Shown: positions 1 to 12,891, counted from the stretch's first letter. The stretch: 64,000 nt of DNA from Acanthaster planci (GCF_001949145.1 NW_019091449.1:750689-814688), one strand, 5' to 3'. A program made the numbers and translations. The notes: generated by a model from the letters alone, not told the origin.

Positions 1-3000
1 GGCCTTCCTGCGAGCGCACAACGTAGGCCTATGCTTCCGAGCTGTTAATAATTGATTTCCATCGACAGTATTCACTTCTTGATCTGTTGTTTTGACTCGG
101 ACTATCTTGGACGTGGGGCCCAAACGTGATGCGCCGCACGTAGGCCCTTGCGGGATATCAGTATGACTTGGCGAACTGTGGCACCACCCGGACTCGTTGT
201 CGCTACCGTGCGTGACTGGACTCCGTGCCGGGGCAATTAAGAGCTTCGTCCGGGCACGATGTTTGCCTGCACGCCGATTAGATGCCTTGAAGCGCAGAAT
301 GTAGAATAAGTGTAGATTGGACACGAATATATGTATTTGTAGGCCCACATGGTTGGCCAGAGCCATATCAAACACCAAATCCAAGCACATAAATCAAAAT
401 CGTTGGATCGTGATGCTTCATACCCCCCCCGGCGGGCCAAATCCTAGACCGAATTTGCCCTGTGGCTTTTTTATAGTAACTTGTCCGAAATTATCAACCC
501 TCAAGGGTATATAGCCGATATTTTGCGGAATTGAAAAAGGCGATAGACTAACATGGACAACTAATTGACACTTTACTCCTCTATGTAACAAAGTTTCTGA
601 CCTTCATGCGGAGGTAAATAAACATGAATATAACATTAACGGATGCAAACATGTATTCCACATTTTATTTAACCTACAGAAATTCATGTTAACCCGTGCT
701 GGGACTTATGCTCAAATCTTTCCTCTTTAATTCGAAATGCTCACATCTTATGCACAAGCCACAGTTCACCTGACTTCAGTGCAACCTGAAAAAAAGAAAC
801 GAGTGTTGTGCACCCCTGGATGTACTCCTTGATAGGTGCCAAAGTTTAGGACACTGCTAATGAACAATTGTGTGTTATTTCAGAGGGCATCCCCTTATTT
901 ACGTTTGGATTTTTAATTACGGCTATGAATGTAAGAAAGTAGGCAGTGAAGACAGCAACCTTTTTTTTCAACGCAACACGCAAACAGCTCCTTTTTAAAA
1001 TTCCTTTTTTCAGGCTAAAAGTTACTCTATGAAGCCCCAAATCTCAATCTTTATATCTTTGTCAGCTTTGATGTCACATGTCTTTTCCCTCGTCTAGTCT
1101 TCCTCGTCATCTTTAGCAATTTTGGTTAGCATTTGATAAGTTTCTAGATCCATTCTGTTGTCCCTTGGCCTCCTAAAAGATAGGTGTGATGGCGTAAATT
1201 TATACTGGAGACTGGGGATGGGGGATGGGGAATTGTGTGTGGGGGTTTACTTTTATGCGCAGCCATGGAAATTCGAATGGGGGGGGTGCTGACACCGTAT
1301 GACATTATGTAGGGGGCATCATTTATGGCACAGATGAATATATTCGTGCAGAATTTTACCAGAATGGCATATTTTTGGCTTATAAAAAAAATTGTTCTCC
1401 CGTTTGGAACGGCATTGAATACATTTTGGTATTTAATGGGAAGTCCGAAAATGTCTTTACAATCCGCTTTAAGTTTTTCGCACCGCGAAAGGTTGGAATG
1501 GGATGGTTCAGTATAGCCCACCACCCCCCCTCCAAACATGAGGGATTATATCCCCATCCTCCGGGATTTACGCCCGTTAAATGATGCCCCGTGCACCCAT
1601 CCCACCCAACCAGAACAAGTTTTAGCCAGCCCCTGGAAGCTGATAAAGCTATGAAGACGTTGACAGAGGTCAACAGAAGGCCTAGGCCGCTGTTGTTTGA
1701 GTCCAATAAGCTTATATTTGTTTCTAAATAGCTCTCGGAAGGCGTTGAGGATTCAGTACTTTTATCGTGACACCAATGAAGGCGAACGCAACTCGTTTGA
1801 GAAATAACAGTCTGGATACACACCTGAGTGGTTTGTGGCTCGCTTATTAAATAAACATGTTCACAACTCGTACATGATTGCGCGTTTAGATGGATAATTT
1901 CGAAGCCCGTTGCTTCGCTTGAGTGCTACCGGATAGTTTACTGTAGGTTCATCTTTGAAACCGTGTTTGTCGTGTGCATCTTGTGTGGCTATCGGAAAGG
2001 GGATAATTGCCCGAGCGCGACATTTAGAAACCACAGATGGAAGCATGAATTAATAATTTCACTATTCCAAAATAATGGGACTTGAATAAGTATGAAATGC
2101 AGGTAAAGAGGAAAAGATAGTCGAGGCTAATACCAACAGAATGGAAACCAAAACTGAATGGGGCTCCTGTTACAGTTTTGTATTTTCAGTTCCTATGTCT
2201 TTTTGCTTCTAGCTCACATGGTGGAGTTCGTCTTACGAGTAAGGAGAATGGATTCTTACCCTGAAAACAAACTTAAACTTCAAATACATTAAATGTTGAC
2301 AGTGAGTTTTATTCAGATGCAAGATCGTCTTTATCTTAATGCTTGCTTCCTCGTACTAATGTTAGTTATAGAAAATTACCTTTTGACCTTTATTATCAGC
2401 AGGAGCCTGAAGCAATTTGCAATATATCACACTCCTTGTTACCTAGGAACGTATCTCGCGTCTTGTCATCCATTAGTGTTGTCATAGAAACACTACATAT
2501 ACCTCCCTTGTTGGGTGCATTTTTAATTTACAGGCATGAGGCATGACCTCTTGATTGCATGAGATGAATGTGAACTCAAATCAGAGTTATTGGATATGGC
2601 GCTGGGTAGACGACGCAATATCTTTGGTTAATGAAGATGACTGTCGCAGATGAATTCATGCATATAATTATAATATTACTTTCAGTAGACGGAAATGAAA
2701 TCCAGATTGGTCTAGACATAAAGTCAGCACAGCCTATTAATTGATGCTGGTGCTTATGAGTATAGGGCCTACGGTGCCCATAAAATTTCCTATAAAACAC
2801 TTAATCTGACTCCTGCATAACAATTTGTATGGGCAACCAAAGTTTGAAGCAAAATCACCCTTTGGTTGGTGTTCCATTTTACCTCAAATTTGTTCAAAAT
2901 ATACAATTTTGTCCCCTTAATTTTAAAGAGGGTTATATATTTTCATTCAGTGTTTAGTAGTAGGCTACGTGTATTATTATCTTGTGTTTTTGATAGCTAC

Positions 3001-3429
3001 GGAGATTTTTAACACTTTCGGTATACTTTTTTTATTTTGTACAGAGAGCCAGTCAGAATTTTAGCAGCCAACTGTAGAAAAACACAACTTTGATATAAAA
3101 ATAGCAGACTCCATTGTGGGAATACATTTTTTTAAATCACCTAACATTATTGACGCTCATATAATTTGAGGAGACTTGTGGTTGATCTTTAATTGAACTA
3201 TCTTACCAATGAAGACCGGTACCTCATCTGACAAGGGCATTGAATAGCAGTAGTAAGTATCCGGCTGTAGGGAAACACAAAATATAAATAAAGGATCTTA
3301 AACAGTTCAAACTTATGATTTGGCATCTCGATAAGTTAACTTTCACAATTTGTCCATGTGTCCAATGAGCAAAACGCTGACTTCAAAAATTAAGCCATCA
3401 TTGCACACTTTCTAGTAACATCCTCTTCT
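1..3429. other. No recognised gene
   Basis: I see no coding exon with a recognisable domain or a convincing pair of splice borders here. Short open frames are scattered on both strands and look like chance. The probable monooxygenase gene starting at 8020 on the minus strand reads toward this region, so its later exons could lie here, but none was found. The first 250 bases are richer in CpG than the rest. Confidence 0.5.
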
Positions 3430-3927
3430 CAAGATGTATTTTTTGTGTTGGGGAGATGTTAATTTATATAACGGGTTTTGCCCTTACCCAACGTATATAT
3501 TAATAAACACTGTATGCTCAGTGGTTGTTCGAGAGCTTGCAAAAAAAAGTCACAAGCTTACTCGGGTGGGACTCGAATCCACGACCTCCTGCTTATTAGT
3601 GCAGACGTCTTAACCACTCGACCACCGAGTTGGGTAAGGACAAAACCCGTTATATAAATTAACATCTCCCCAGCGCAAATGTACATCTTGAAAATAGTTC
3701 GCGGTACCCGCTGCTTCACCTGACTCGGACCGGCCAGCCGACCCCGGCAAGCTCGGTGGTCGAGTGGTTAAGACGTCTGCACTAGTAAGCAGGAGGTCGT
3801 GGGTTCGAGTCCTACCCGAGTAAGCTTGTGACTTTTTTCACAAGCTCTTGGACAAGCACTGAGCATACACTGTTTATTAATATATATGTTGGGTAAGGGC
3901 AAAACCTGTTATATAAATTAACATCCT
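3430..3927. mobile_element. Head-to-head pair of tRNA-derived SINEs
   Basis: Two tRNA-like heads face away from each other. The left copy reads on the minus strand (head about 3561-3629, tail 3430-3560) and the right copy on the plus strand (head 3751-3822, tail 3823-3927). The plus head carries an A-box-like TGGTCGAGTGG and a B box GGTTCGAGTCC, as in pol III tRNA promoters. The tail has a short hairpin (AGCTTGTGA, T run, TCACAAGCT), then GCATACACTGTTTATTAATA, GGGTAAGGGCAAAAC and TTAACATCTCCCC-like words. An extra plus-strand tail piece lies at 3631-3698. A real tRNA gene is unlikely because the anticodon loop is 8 nt and the same head recurs in degraded copies elsewhere in the window. Confidence 0.75.
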
Positions 3928-4120
3928 CTTCGACAATCATGTAACGAAGAATTGGGGCGGATATGAGCAAATGCAATGTGATTTGTGGAAAAGCCCTACT
4001 GATGGAAAACCCAGTATGGAGGCTTTGCGTGGTAGCCATCTTGCAGGGCAATTCTTTTGTTAAGTTTCTTTGTGCATATTCTTTTGAACAAAAGTACTGT
4101 TCTGTAAGATGACCATCACG

Positions 4121-4957
4121 CACAGGACAGGTAGCGTGCTATAGCATACANNNNNNNNNNNNNNNNNNNNNNNNNNNNNNNNNNNNNNNNNNNNNNNNNN
4201 NNNNNNNNNNNNNNNNNNNNNNNNNNNNNNNNNNNNNNNNNNNNNNNNNNNNNNNNNNNNNNNNNNNNNNNNNNNNNNNNNNNNNNNNNNNNNNNNNNNN
4301 NNNNNNNNNNNNNNNNNNNNNNNNNNNNNNNNNNNNNNNNNNNNNNNNNNNNNNNNNNNNNNNNNNNNNNNNNNNNNNNNNNNNNNNNNNNNNNNNNNNN
4401 NNNNNNNNNNNNNNNNNNNNNNNNNNNNNNNNNNNNNNNNNNNNNNNNNNNNNNNNNNNNNNNNNNNNNNNNNNNNNNNNNNNNNNNNNNNNNNNNNNNN
4501 NNNNNNNNNNNNNNNNNNNNNNNNNNNNNNNNNNNNNNNNNNNNNNNNNNNNNNNNNNNNNNNNNNNNNNNNNNNNNNNNNNNNNNNNNNNNNNNNNNNN
4601 NNNNNNNNNNNNNNNNNNNNNNNNNNNNNNNNNNNNNNNNNNNNNNNNNNNNNNNNNNNNNNNNNNNNNNNNNNNNNNNNNNNNNNNNNNNNNNNNNNNN
4701 NNNNNNNNNNNNNNNNNNNNNNNNNNNNNNNNNNNNNNNNNNNNNNNNNNNNNNNNNNNNNNNNNNNNNNNNNNNNNNNNNNNNNNNNNNNNNNNNNNNN
4801 NNNNNNNNNNNNNNNNNNNNNNNNNNNNNNNNNNNNNNNNNNNNNNNNNNNNNNNNNNNNNNNNNNNNNNNNAGCTTGCTATAGCATACAAGCACAGGAC
4901 AGGTAGCTTGCTATAGCATACAAGCACAGGACAGGTAGTGCTATAGTATAAGACAGT
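4121..4957. repeat. 32-bp minisatellite containing an assembly gap
   Basis: The bases on both sides of the N run (4151-4872) carry the same unit, AGCTTGCTATAGCATACAAG followed by CACAGGACAGGT, about 32 bp. One partial unit is left of the gap and more than two units are right of it, the last one decaying. The gap is therefore probably unresolved tandem repeat rather than missing gene sequence. Confidence 0.8.
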
Positions 4958-7786
4958 TACGAGTTGGGAAGTCAGACCAGTGGCGCACCCAGGGGAGGGC
5001 TCAGCTCCCCCCGTTTTGATTTTTTTCTTTCTGAAAAACGGAGATACCATATATACATCTATCATAACCTACTTGTTCGGATATAGCCGTTCACTGTTGC
5101 ACAACGGGAGAGGGGGCTTGAGTATCATTGGTTATTTTGCTGAGTAAAGCCTGGTCCGAGCCCCCCCCCGCCAACTAATCCCGAGTGCGTCACTGTGCCA
5201 CACCATCACCGCACACTACAATTGATTTAGGATCTACACTTTCACGATTTTTTCCAGGTTGTTTGCTCTTTAATTTATTTTTCTCATGGCGATTTCAATA
5301 ACGATCTTGCTCCGGTCATTGTGCCACAATGTAATAACAGAGGCCAGATTAAACAATTTTCACGTTGACATCACCTCGTGTATTTATTGCGCTGTTGCTT
5401 ATCAGAGGGGCTAGATGTGAATTGTATAGCGTTCAATCACATCCCTTCGTGAAGTAGAACACTTCAAGCGATGTTCACAGTGATTTCAAGAAATAGGCCT
5501 ACTCGACACGAGAGGCAATTAAATGTAACATAACTGAACCGCAGAGAAAATACCTGCTGGAATGTTTCTGAAGATCGAAGAACGAGAAATAGTGGCACAT
5601 TGAAGCCTTCCCCGACCCAGTCACTGGAATTTAAATGCATTTTCACGTTCTTGTAGTGACGGAATTTGAGAATTGAGTTGTCCAAGCGTGGTCCATTTCA
5701 AGAATTCTGGAACTCAAATTAGACGTGCTAATTTTTAAATTTGCGTCATTCACATTTTAAGAACCACCTTTGTCGTTTTATTTCACCATACCGACTTGGT
5801 AGAAAAGCAATGAAGCTTTTTATTAGCATTTTCATTTACGGAAAATTAATTTGCCACCGCAGGGATTAGAAAAGTATGAGAAAGACGTGATGCCAATAAC
5901 AGTTCAACCAAAAAAGAAAAAAATGTTCGCTTGCATCAATTTTTATACTTTCCTAAATCCATTGTCTCCGTAAGATGCTATTAAATTTCTACCAGTTCAA
6001 CATCTACATTGTGTATGTATTCTGGGTTTTTTTCAGGTGCTACTAATAATTATAAAGCTTTCATGTTTCCCTCTTTTGTGAAAATAGTACAATTTTGGTT
6101 TAACATCGTTTTCAAGCAGTCATGTTTTTATGAACTAAAGGCAGTTTTAAGCTCAAAAGTGGAAGTGCATTTGAATTCCATTTGACAAAACGTGTCACAA
6201 AATATTCCCTCAATGGAACGTGCATGGCTATATATATAAACTCCCAATGTTGAAACACTGGGACTATTTGAATACATTTTGCACATAAACTGAATTGAAA
6301 TTCAACTTTTCAATTTGTGCATTATCGTATTTCCATGCTCCTAACTTATTTTGAATGGTTTCAAGCATAGACATTGAATTATAAAGGGCAGATGTCACCG
6401 AATCTATTGCACTTGACGAAGCAATCTATCTCCTGTCGTCGTTCACATTCAAATTAAATTCAGAACATGGCATATTTTATTAAACGTCTCTATTCGATAG
6501 GTTAAATTGCCTCAGGAAATTTGCATTTCAATGGTATATGTTTGTTCATATTTAGATCAATTTACACAGAACTCCCGCAAATTACGGACTAGTTTGTTGA
6601 CAGTACAAAAGAATTTGACCTTGGGTGGAGATCTTGGCAATTTAAATATTTTGGACAGAAATCTTTCCGCTTGGTCAAATGTTGTCGTCCATAGCAACAA
6701 AAATATTTGCCAGAATCCATGTGTGCTCTGTTATCCAATCTTGTATATTTATGCAGTGAGAATGTACTGTTTATTTTGCCTCCATGTAAATATCGTGTCA
6801 GTTGGATGCACCCGGTTGATATTTTAGCAGGTACGCAATTATTGGTTTGATTTTTATTGTTTATTCATAATTATAGGCCAAACAGCCAAATTCACGTTCT
6901 GCGGTTCTGTATGTTCTCTTTGTCTCGAACCGTTGAAAACAGTGAGTGCGTAAAGTCAGAATAAATTATTTTTAATGCGATGGTGTCTCGCTTAATGAAA
7001 GAGTTCCATTGCCAGGTGATAGTTTACTTCCTGACATCCATAAAATACATGTACTTACTTGCTGTCGTAAATGCAGTACCTACTGCGATAATATTAAAAT
7101 CGAAATGGTAAGCTTGCCTGAACATGGTCAGTGGTTGAGTGGTTAAGACGTCTGCACTAAGGAGGTAGAGGGTTGGATTTCGCACAAACCCTTAGAAAAC
7201 CCTGTGTTTACATTGGTCAATTGCGTTAGGGAAGATCATAAACTAAAGATGATATAACATTGCAATGTCTTTACTTCAACTACAGCACCTTGTTCGCGTA
7301 GAGGAACAAAAATTGGAAGATTAGATTGTGGATTTTTTTCTGATATGACAAAAACGGTAAAGGAGGCTAACATGAAAGATGGATTTGATGAACAGGATAA
7401 AACATGCTTTTGTTTCGTAGGAAACCAGCTCTACCGTCACGAGTGAAAAAAATATACCTGATTGTATAAAGTTGTAAACATGGAGGCACAAAACCTGCTT
7501 ACGAAAGTTTTGATTCGACTGATGACCAGACAGGGAGAAGACTAAGCCGAAATAACTCTTAAAAACAGAATGGTTAAAGATTGGTTATAATACTAAAGGA
7601 TTCCAGCATACCAGAACCATGATGGTGATTCTAACCATAGAGCATCTGTTCCTTGCTCTATGTTCGAACAACCAGTGACGCCTATTACAAATTCAGTACA
7701 TGTATCAACAATAGAATAGAATATATACATGGTTTTATTCGCTTGCCTTGCTGTTTATGTTTTTCTTGTTTAAGCTTTGAACTCAC
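4958..7786. other. Probable intron or flank of the 7787-8020 exon; no gene seen
   Basis: This is AT-rich sequence downstream, on the minus strand, of the signal-peptide exon. A short splice-bounded open stretch near 5567-5636 (minus) was considered but matches no family. A degenerate tRNA-like fragment lies at 7126-7182. Confidence 0.45.
7126..7182 (+). repeat. Decayed tRNA-like SINE head
   Basis: GTGGTTGAGTGGTTAAGACG followed by TCTGCACTA matches the 5' half of the tRNA-like heads at 3751 and 62337. The 3' half has lost the B box and the tail is absent. It is a diverged, truncated copy. Confidence 0.6.
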
Positions 7787-8020
7787 CTTAGGAGGTCTAA
7801 CTCCGGGCATGGTCAGGTTGTATTCGAACCTCCCATTGTCATCAACATACGGTAGTCCTTCCTCGGGGACATCAGATGACGAGGAGGCATCGAAGTATTC
7901 TGGGTAGTCGCCGTAAAGGGCATAGTAGTAGTTAAGACCAGGATACAAACCACGAGCACTTACAGCTACAAGAACGACAAAAACAAGAGAAACACGGCCG
8001 AGAAAATAAGCGTCCGCCAT
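7787..8020 (-). CDS. First coding exon of a secreted protein, probably PHM/PAM-like copper monooxygenase
   Basis: The exon encodes exactly 78 codons from ATG at 8020 to a GTGAGT donor after 7787. Residues 1-24 form a signal peptide: MADAYFLGR, a Val/Leu-rich core, then SARG. A Tyr- and Asp-rich spacer follows, and the exon ends in YNLTMPGVRPPK. Peptidylglycine alpha-hydroxylating monooxygenases, which start C-terminal amidation of neuropeptides in secretory granules, carry an MPGV-P motif near the N-terminus of the catalytic core, just before a YFC segment. That motif and the secretory start are the whole basis of the call. The open frame continues upstream of Met1 to 8275, but the signal peptide decides the start. 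No later exon was recognised. An unrelated secreted protein is possible. Confidence 0.5.
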
Positions 8021-10796
8021 TGTTGCCAGAACCAGAATTCCGTTAGTGTGCGAGGCTTTGCTATACAAGAGAGACGCAAGGTACATGTATGTTAAGCAGG
8101 TCGGTGCGTCACCCACCACGAGGGCAAGCTGGGCAGGTTCTTTTGTGGTAAGTGTGTCTGTATGTGGCACGCACGTAGTGATGTGCATCCGTGCTCTCTG
8201 CGTAAATTGCTCGCCGACGGTTCTCTTTCTCCGTGCTCCTATCGGTCGTAGCATCCGGGCATCGTCAGGATCCAACGTCAGCTGTTGCTATGGTTACAGT
8301 CGTTAATGAAGAGCCGAAGTGGGTCCTCAGCACACGATTGTTAATGGGGTGGTTGAGGGGTTCGCAGAATAGCTTAAGACCATCTAAGTGTTTTTAATTA
8401 CTGTTTTATTTCTTCTTCTGTGTCCATTGATATCGCCACACTTCCTGAAGTCATCACGGGGGAGGTATACAAGTTTTTTTTGTGATTCTGGGAACGTCAT
8501 CTTGTAATTTGAGTCCTGAAGCTACAAACCCGTGCTGTAATTGACTGGAACAAAAACAGAATGTGTCGCAAATAGCCTTTACTAGAACTGGCAAGCGTGG
8601 TTTTTCAACAGTCAGGGATTTGCCGGCGGTTCGGTGGTCAAAATATTTAGATGGGGGCGCTCCTACTTGACACTTGTCTTTGCTCTTGTTGTGACAACCT
8701 TTTTTTTTTCAATTTGAGGACGCGTGAATAGATGCTTCTTGTAATTGATTGTGCAAGCAACCATTCAATGTCCCGGGTAACAAAATTCCGCGACTGTATA
8801 TTTGCCAATTTCGCAACTTCTTGGCGGGATTTTTTTCCGTTTTGAATAGTCTTCAAGAGCAAAAATATTGAATTGGTGAAAGGGAGAACAAAAATAAGGA
8901 TAGTTAACAAAAAAAAGATTCGATATTCCCTCTAGGTACACGCAATCTTGCTTTAAACCAATCTTTACTCTCTTTAATTTCTCCGCCCACGTCTCCGGAA
9001 CAGTTATCCTCATTATGGACACTGCACTGGCCTCATGTGCCTATTGCTTGGCAATCTACACATTATCGGTGCGAACGTTTCCGAGTTCTGCAAGTGCAGC
9101 CTCGGTTTAGCTCCAATACGCCTGTGGCAATCCTATGGAAATAGCGAACATTACACTTGTCACCTTGAAACAATAAAGACTGGACATTTTTTAATCATTC
9201 CTCTTCATTTCGAAGGGAGGGAATAATACCGTACACGCGTCTCTGATAACGACCACCAAACTTGTTCGGTTGCCTCCGGCAGCCTCAGTTTATTGTTAAC
9301 TTTGTGGGTTCCCTCTGATACGGAAGAAGGTGTAAGCTCTGGGTTCCTTCTGTAATGTATGGAAGCAGTGGTCCAGTAAGTGGGATCAGTAGCCTTCGTC
9401 AGAACACATTATCAGTAATCAGTTGGGGTCAAGTTTGATCAGCAGTCATTGTCAACCAATGGTCGATTTTTAGCAGGTAAAATCCCAGTCCACCACTGAG
9501 TGGTTGACAAAGCGGTCGCTGATCGAGCTTGGCCTTTTAGTTGCAGCCAGTAAATAAACTGCCTTAGCCAACTGTGAAAAAAACCTGACCATCAAAATAT
9601 CAGGAAAAATACTCAGGCATTTGAGACACACGTCAAATTAAAGTCCAGTTTATGCCTTTTATTTTCTTTTCAAATCTCCATTTATTAACCAATGACTTCA
9701 GAAAATATTTATTTCCACTGAGGGTCACCCCCTAAAATGCAGCCTTAAAGCCCCTCGCCATTTTGAAATATTGATGCCTACACTTCCCAAAAAAATAGAC
9801 CGTTTTCAGGCACTGATTTCTTCCAAATCTCACTCTGAGACGCAAGCTGGTATTCTCGTTGCCTGCCTAAAGTTGCCTTTTCTACAGATCGCCAAGTTCA
9901 TGGGCCACAAAATGCTCAGTTGAGAATTTGAGTGCATACAAATTGTGATTTGGCCCGCGCAAGCAGTTTTCGGCCTATTTACTGGCCTGCACACTTGTAG
10001 AAGTCGCCTACATCATGGAGTGCGCCCTCGTTATATCACACTCCCTGCACGGACACTATGGCTGAGTTCGGCTGTCCTCGTATGTTCATGAACCGCTTGA
10101 TTTGTTGTTCGTTAGTCGGCCGCTCAAAAACCGGGAACGTACAACCAGTTATTGCTGGTTGTTGCATGCATCATGGCAACATCCATGTACGTTCTTTCAG
10201 AATAAACTTTGGAAAGCTGGGCTGAATTCTTTTCTATTTAAAAAGGAACATTTATTTCTTTACCATGGAAAAGATTATTGTTAATTTTGTAAAAGTTCCC
10301 ATTGTCTCTGGCTTTGTGAGCTATCTTGATATCTTTTGCGGCTGTTCAAAAATAAAAATCTCATGAGTTTTTCCGTGTGTTCCTGCAAACCCTGACGAGG
10401 AGGTGGTGCGTGATCCTGTTCCGGGAACAGTGTTCTTGAGTCGTGTTCCCGCTGTTCGAGCGCGGGAACAAGAAACCCGTCTTGAGAACAGGCCGCCCGA
10501 ACTCGACCTGTTGGTATGGATTGACTCAACGTGATGTAAAGCACGCCCTCTGTTGGCTGAGGGTACCGTTGTCCTGTTTGTTTCGATTAGCGAGCTTCAG
10601 TTTTACTTTAAAGGCGACGGTATCAAGAGAGTTGAAACCTAGAAAGGCCTGAAATTTTGGGAAAAGTCACCTGGAGACGGTTGAACTTCACCTACCGGGA
10701 TCTTTCACTTCCGGCGATATCGTTCCCAAGTCTTTTTGTTCTGGCACGTGTAATTTCACTTCATGTGCTTACGTGAAAACGCGATATTCTGAAAGC
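8021..10796. other. No recognised gene; upstream flank of the signal-peptide exon
   Basis: This contains the presumed 5' UTR and promoter side of the minus-strand exon at 7787-8020. The stretch 10390-10500 is dense in GTTCCCG/CGGGAAC words, including the 11-bp palindrome GAACAGTGTTC and a GTTCCCGC/GCGGGAAC hairpin. No coding exon was recognised. Confidence 0.4.
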
Positions 10797-10931
10797 CTGT
10801 TTGTTTCACATGGATCTGGATCCGGATCAGTGATCCTAACGCTGGTTCGCGCCATCCATTACGCGAGTTTTGGAATCCGTAAAGCAACGACGGATCACTG
10901 ATCGTGATCCAGATCCGTGTGAAACAAACAC
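10797..10931. mobile_element. MITE-like hairpin with 40-bp inverted arms
   Basis: Arms 10797-10836 and 10892-10931 are inverted copies differing at a few positions. Both contain TGTTTGTTTCACA, GGATCTGGATC and GATCAGTGATCC. The loop is about 55 bp. There is no open frame. The shape fits a short foldback or MITE element; no target-site duplication was identified. Confidence 0.6.
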
Positions 10932-12790
10932 GTGTACCCGTGTAATGGTGTACCCGCAAACCCATTTCTCATGTTTCATTCACCGTGCAAAGTTTCAAAT
11001 CTTACTTATTATACATTTACGTCTAGGAACCAGACAAACCAGGTGGTCTTATGTCTTGTCTGCATGTTCAATCTACAAATGCCTTTAAATTGTAAAACGT
11101 GCTGGGCCAGTCTATTTTAATGTTGGTAGCGGCCGGGCCGGCATTACGTGTGCATGTAGTCGCGATGGACATTTGGCGTGATACGTTATCATTTCCAGAA
11201 AAAAAGTGAGGGTAAAACAAAGGTGCGTCGCCGCACTACTTTTGGAGCCAGCTCCTGACCAGAAACCGGAGTTTCATCCCCAACCATTTTTTTTATTTCA
11301 CGAACTCGAGACCATGGTTTGCGCACGCACTATTGCGAACACTGACGCGTTGTGAAATAATGTTGGTTTTTACAAACTGACACGAAATCACGAAGCGGAG
11401 ATGCCCTTGGTACAGAATTTATTATAAGGTAACGGAGACGATTTTCCGTTGGAGTCGAAATTGCACATAACACCACCCATTTCTTCGGCTTTGATATTAC
11501 GAAGCTATGACGCCAATTGGTAGTCATGGCGACGTGATGTGCTCAATTTTCCCGCAACCGGTTTTTGGTCCAACCAACAGCCTTACAAAATGCACAACTC
11601 GTCCCCATCGGTAAAATTCGATTCTGAGTGCTAGTGGAACTATGACTGGGGAATCGTGCCCGGCACTGTTTTTCGGCAAAGCTTGCTTGCGATGTGCAGT
11701 TTGGCGGGAATGTTTCTTGTGCATCGTCACGGTCTGGCATTGTAAATCGTCTGATGCTGGACAAAGATTGATTGCTCACCGCTACCGAGCAATTTACTCT
11801 GCGGTTGCTGTGGTACCTGAGGTAGTTGATGACATTAGGAATACTTGGTACATGTCGTTGGGCCAGTGGAAGATACAACTCGACCATGATTTGCAACATG
11901 TTGAGATATCGCGATTTAACACACAATCCTTGAAAATACACGTTTGTGTACCAGTTAAAAATTTATTTGCCATTTATTTTAAATTGCCTTTTGTTTTTTA
12001 TGCTCGTTACATTTGAATATTTTTACATTCCAGAATAGGCCCATGCACTTGTCGAATCAAGGTATAACCACCTATGCACGTTTCCTCTTCCAAAGCCGAT
12101 TTTCCTGTCAGCGAGTGAAACAAGGCTACGGATTTCAGTGGGCAAGGGGACCCCCCAATCTCCGGCCATTTTCTTTTTTATTTCTTTTAGGAATGAAAGC
12201 GCCGTCATTTTAGAAACGGCACTGCCACCTTTTGGGATACTAATGAGGATTCGATAAAAAACAATGCCAGACGGAAGTCATTTTTTCCACATTGTTTTCC
12301 CCCAACCCAAGACCATTTCAGTTCCAGGGATTGCACCGTTGCCCCCCCCCCCACAAAAAAGGAAGAAGCAATACTGTCCAGTTTAAACATAAAATATCAA
12401 TGGCCTAACTTACATGATTCTAAAGAGATACACTTTGCTTGATAATTTTAATTTCGTCTCATTTGCTTTTGGTTTTTATACAAGCAATCAAAATTGAGCC
12501 TGAGCTCTCCTCTCTATAGTCTAATCATTAGAGCTTATAACTGAAGTGAAATGGGCATCTAATCACCTTCAAAGAAAATGCAGAAAGTGCTGAGCACTCA
12601 AACATGTTGAGGAGTACTTAAAAGTGAAACAAATTCAATAGTCTAAAAGGTTTGTGTTGCAAGCTCAGTTTCTGGGCGTACGCAAATCATGAAGTAGACA
12701 TGACGCCTTTACATCCACAAGGAAAAATCTTTCTAGCCAGCATTTGATATACATGTAATAGGAAAACTCATGACAGATTTTACTTAATTT
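10932..12790. other. No recognised gene
   Basis: Open frames up to 132 codons occur on both strands but overlap one another out of frame and show no domain. I see nothing I can name here. Confidence 0.4.
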
Positions 12791-12891
12791 AATGCTGAGC
12801 ATACAGTGTTTATTAATATACGTTGGGTAAGGGCAAACCCGTTATATATAATTAACATCTCCCCAACGCAAAAAATACATCTTGAAAAAAA
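12791..12891 (+). repeat. Solo SINE tail
   Basis: GCTGAGCATACAGTGTTTAT, GTTGGGTAAGGGCAAACCC, TTAACATCTCCCCAACGC and TACATCTTGAAAA match the tail of the tRNA-derived element at 3430-3927. No tRNA-like head is attached, so this is a 5'-truncated copy. Confidence 0.75.

Noticed and set aside
3751-3822. tRNA gene
   Set aside because: The anticodon loop is 8 nt, the acceptor pairing is shifted, and the same head with the same tail recurs in inverted and truncated copies. This is a SINE, not a gene.
4116-5065. Long minus-strand frames spanning 4151-4872
   Set aside because: They consist almost entirely of N; translation is meaningless.
5567-5636. Possible small minus-strand exon bounded by CAG and GTATTT
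   Set aside because: Too short, matches no family in any frame, and its phase does not follow the 7787 exon.
11543-11941. 132-codon minus-strand frame overlapping a 124-codon plus-strand frame
   Set aside because: Mutually overlapping, no domain and no splice evidence.
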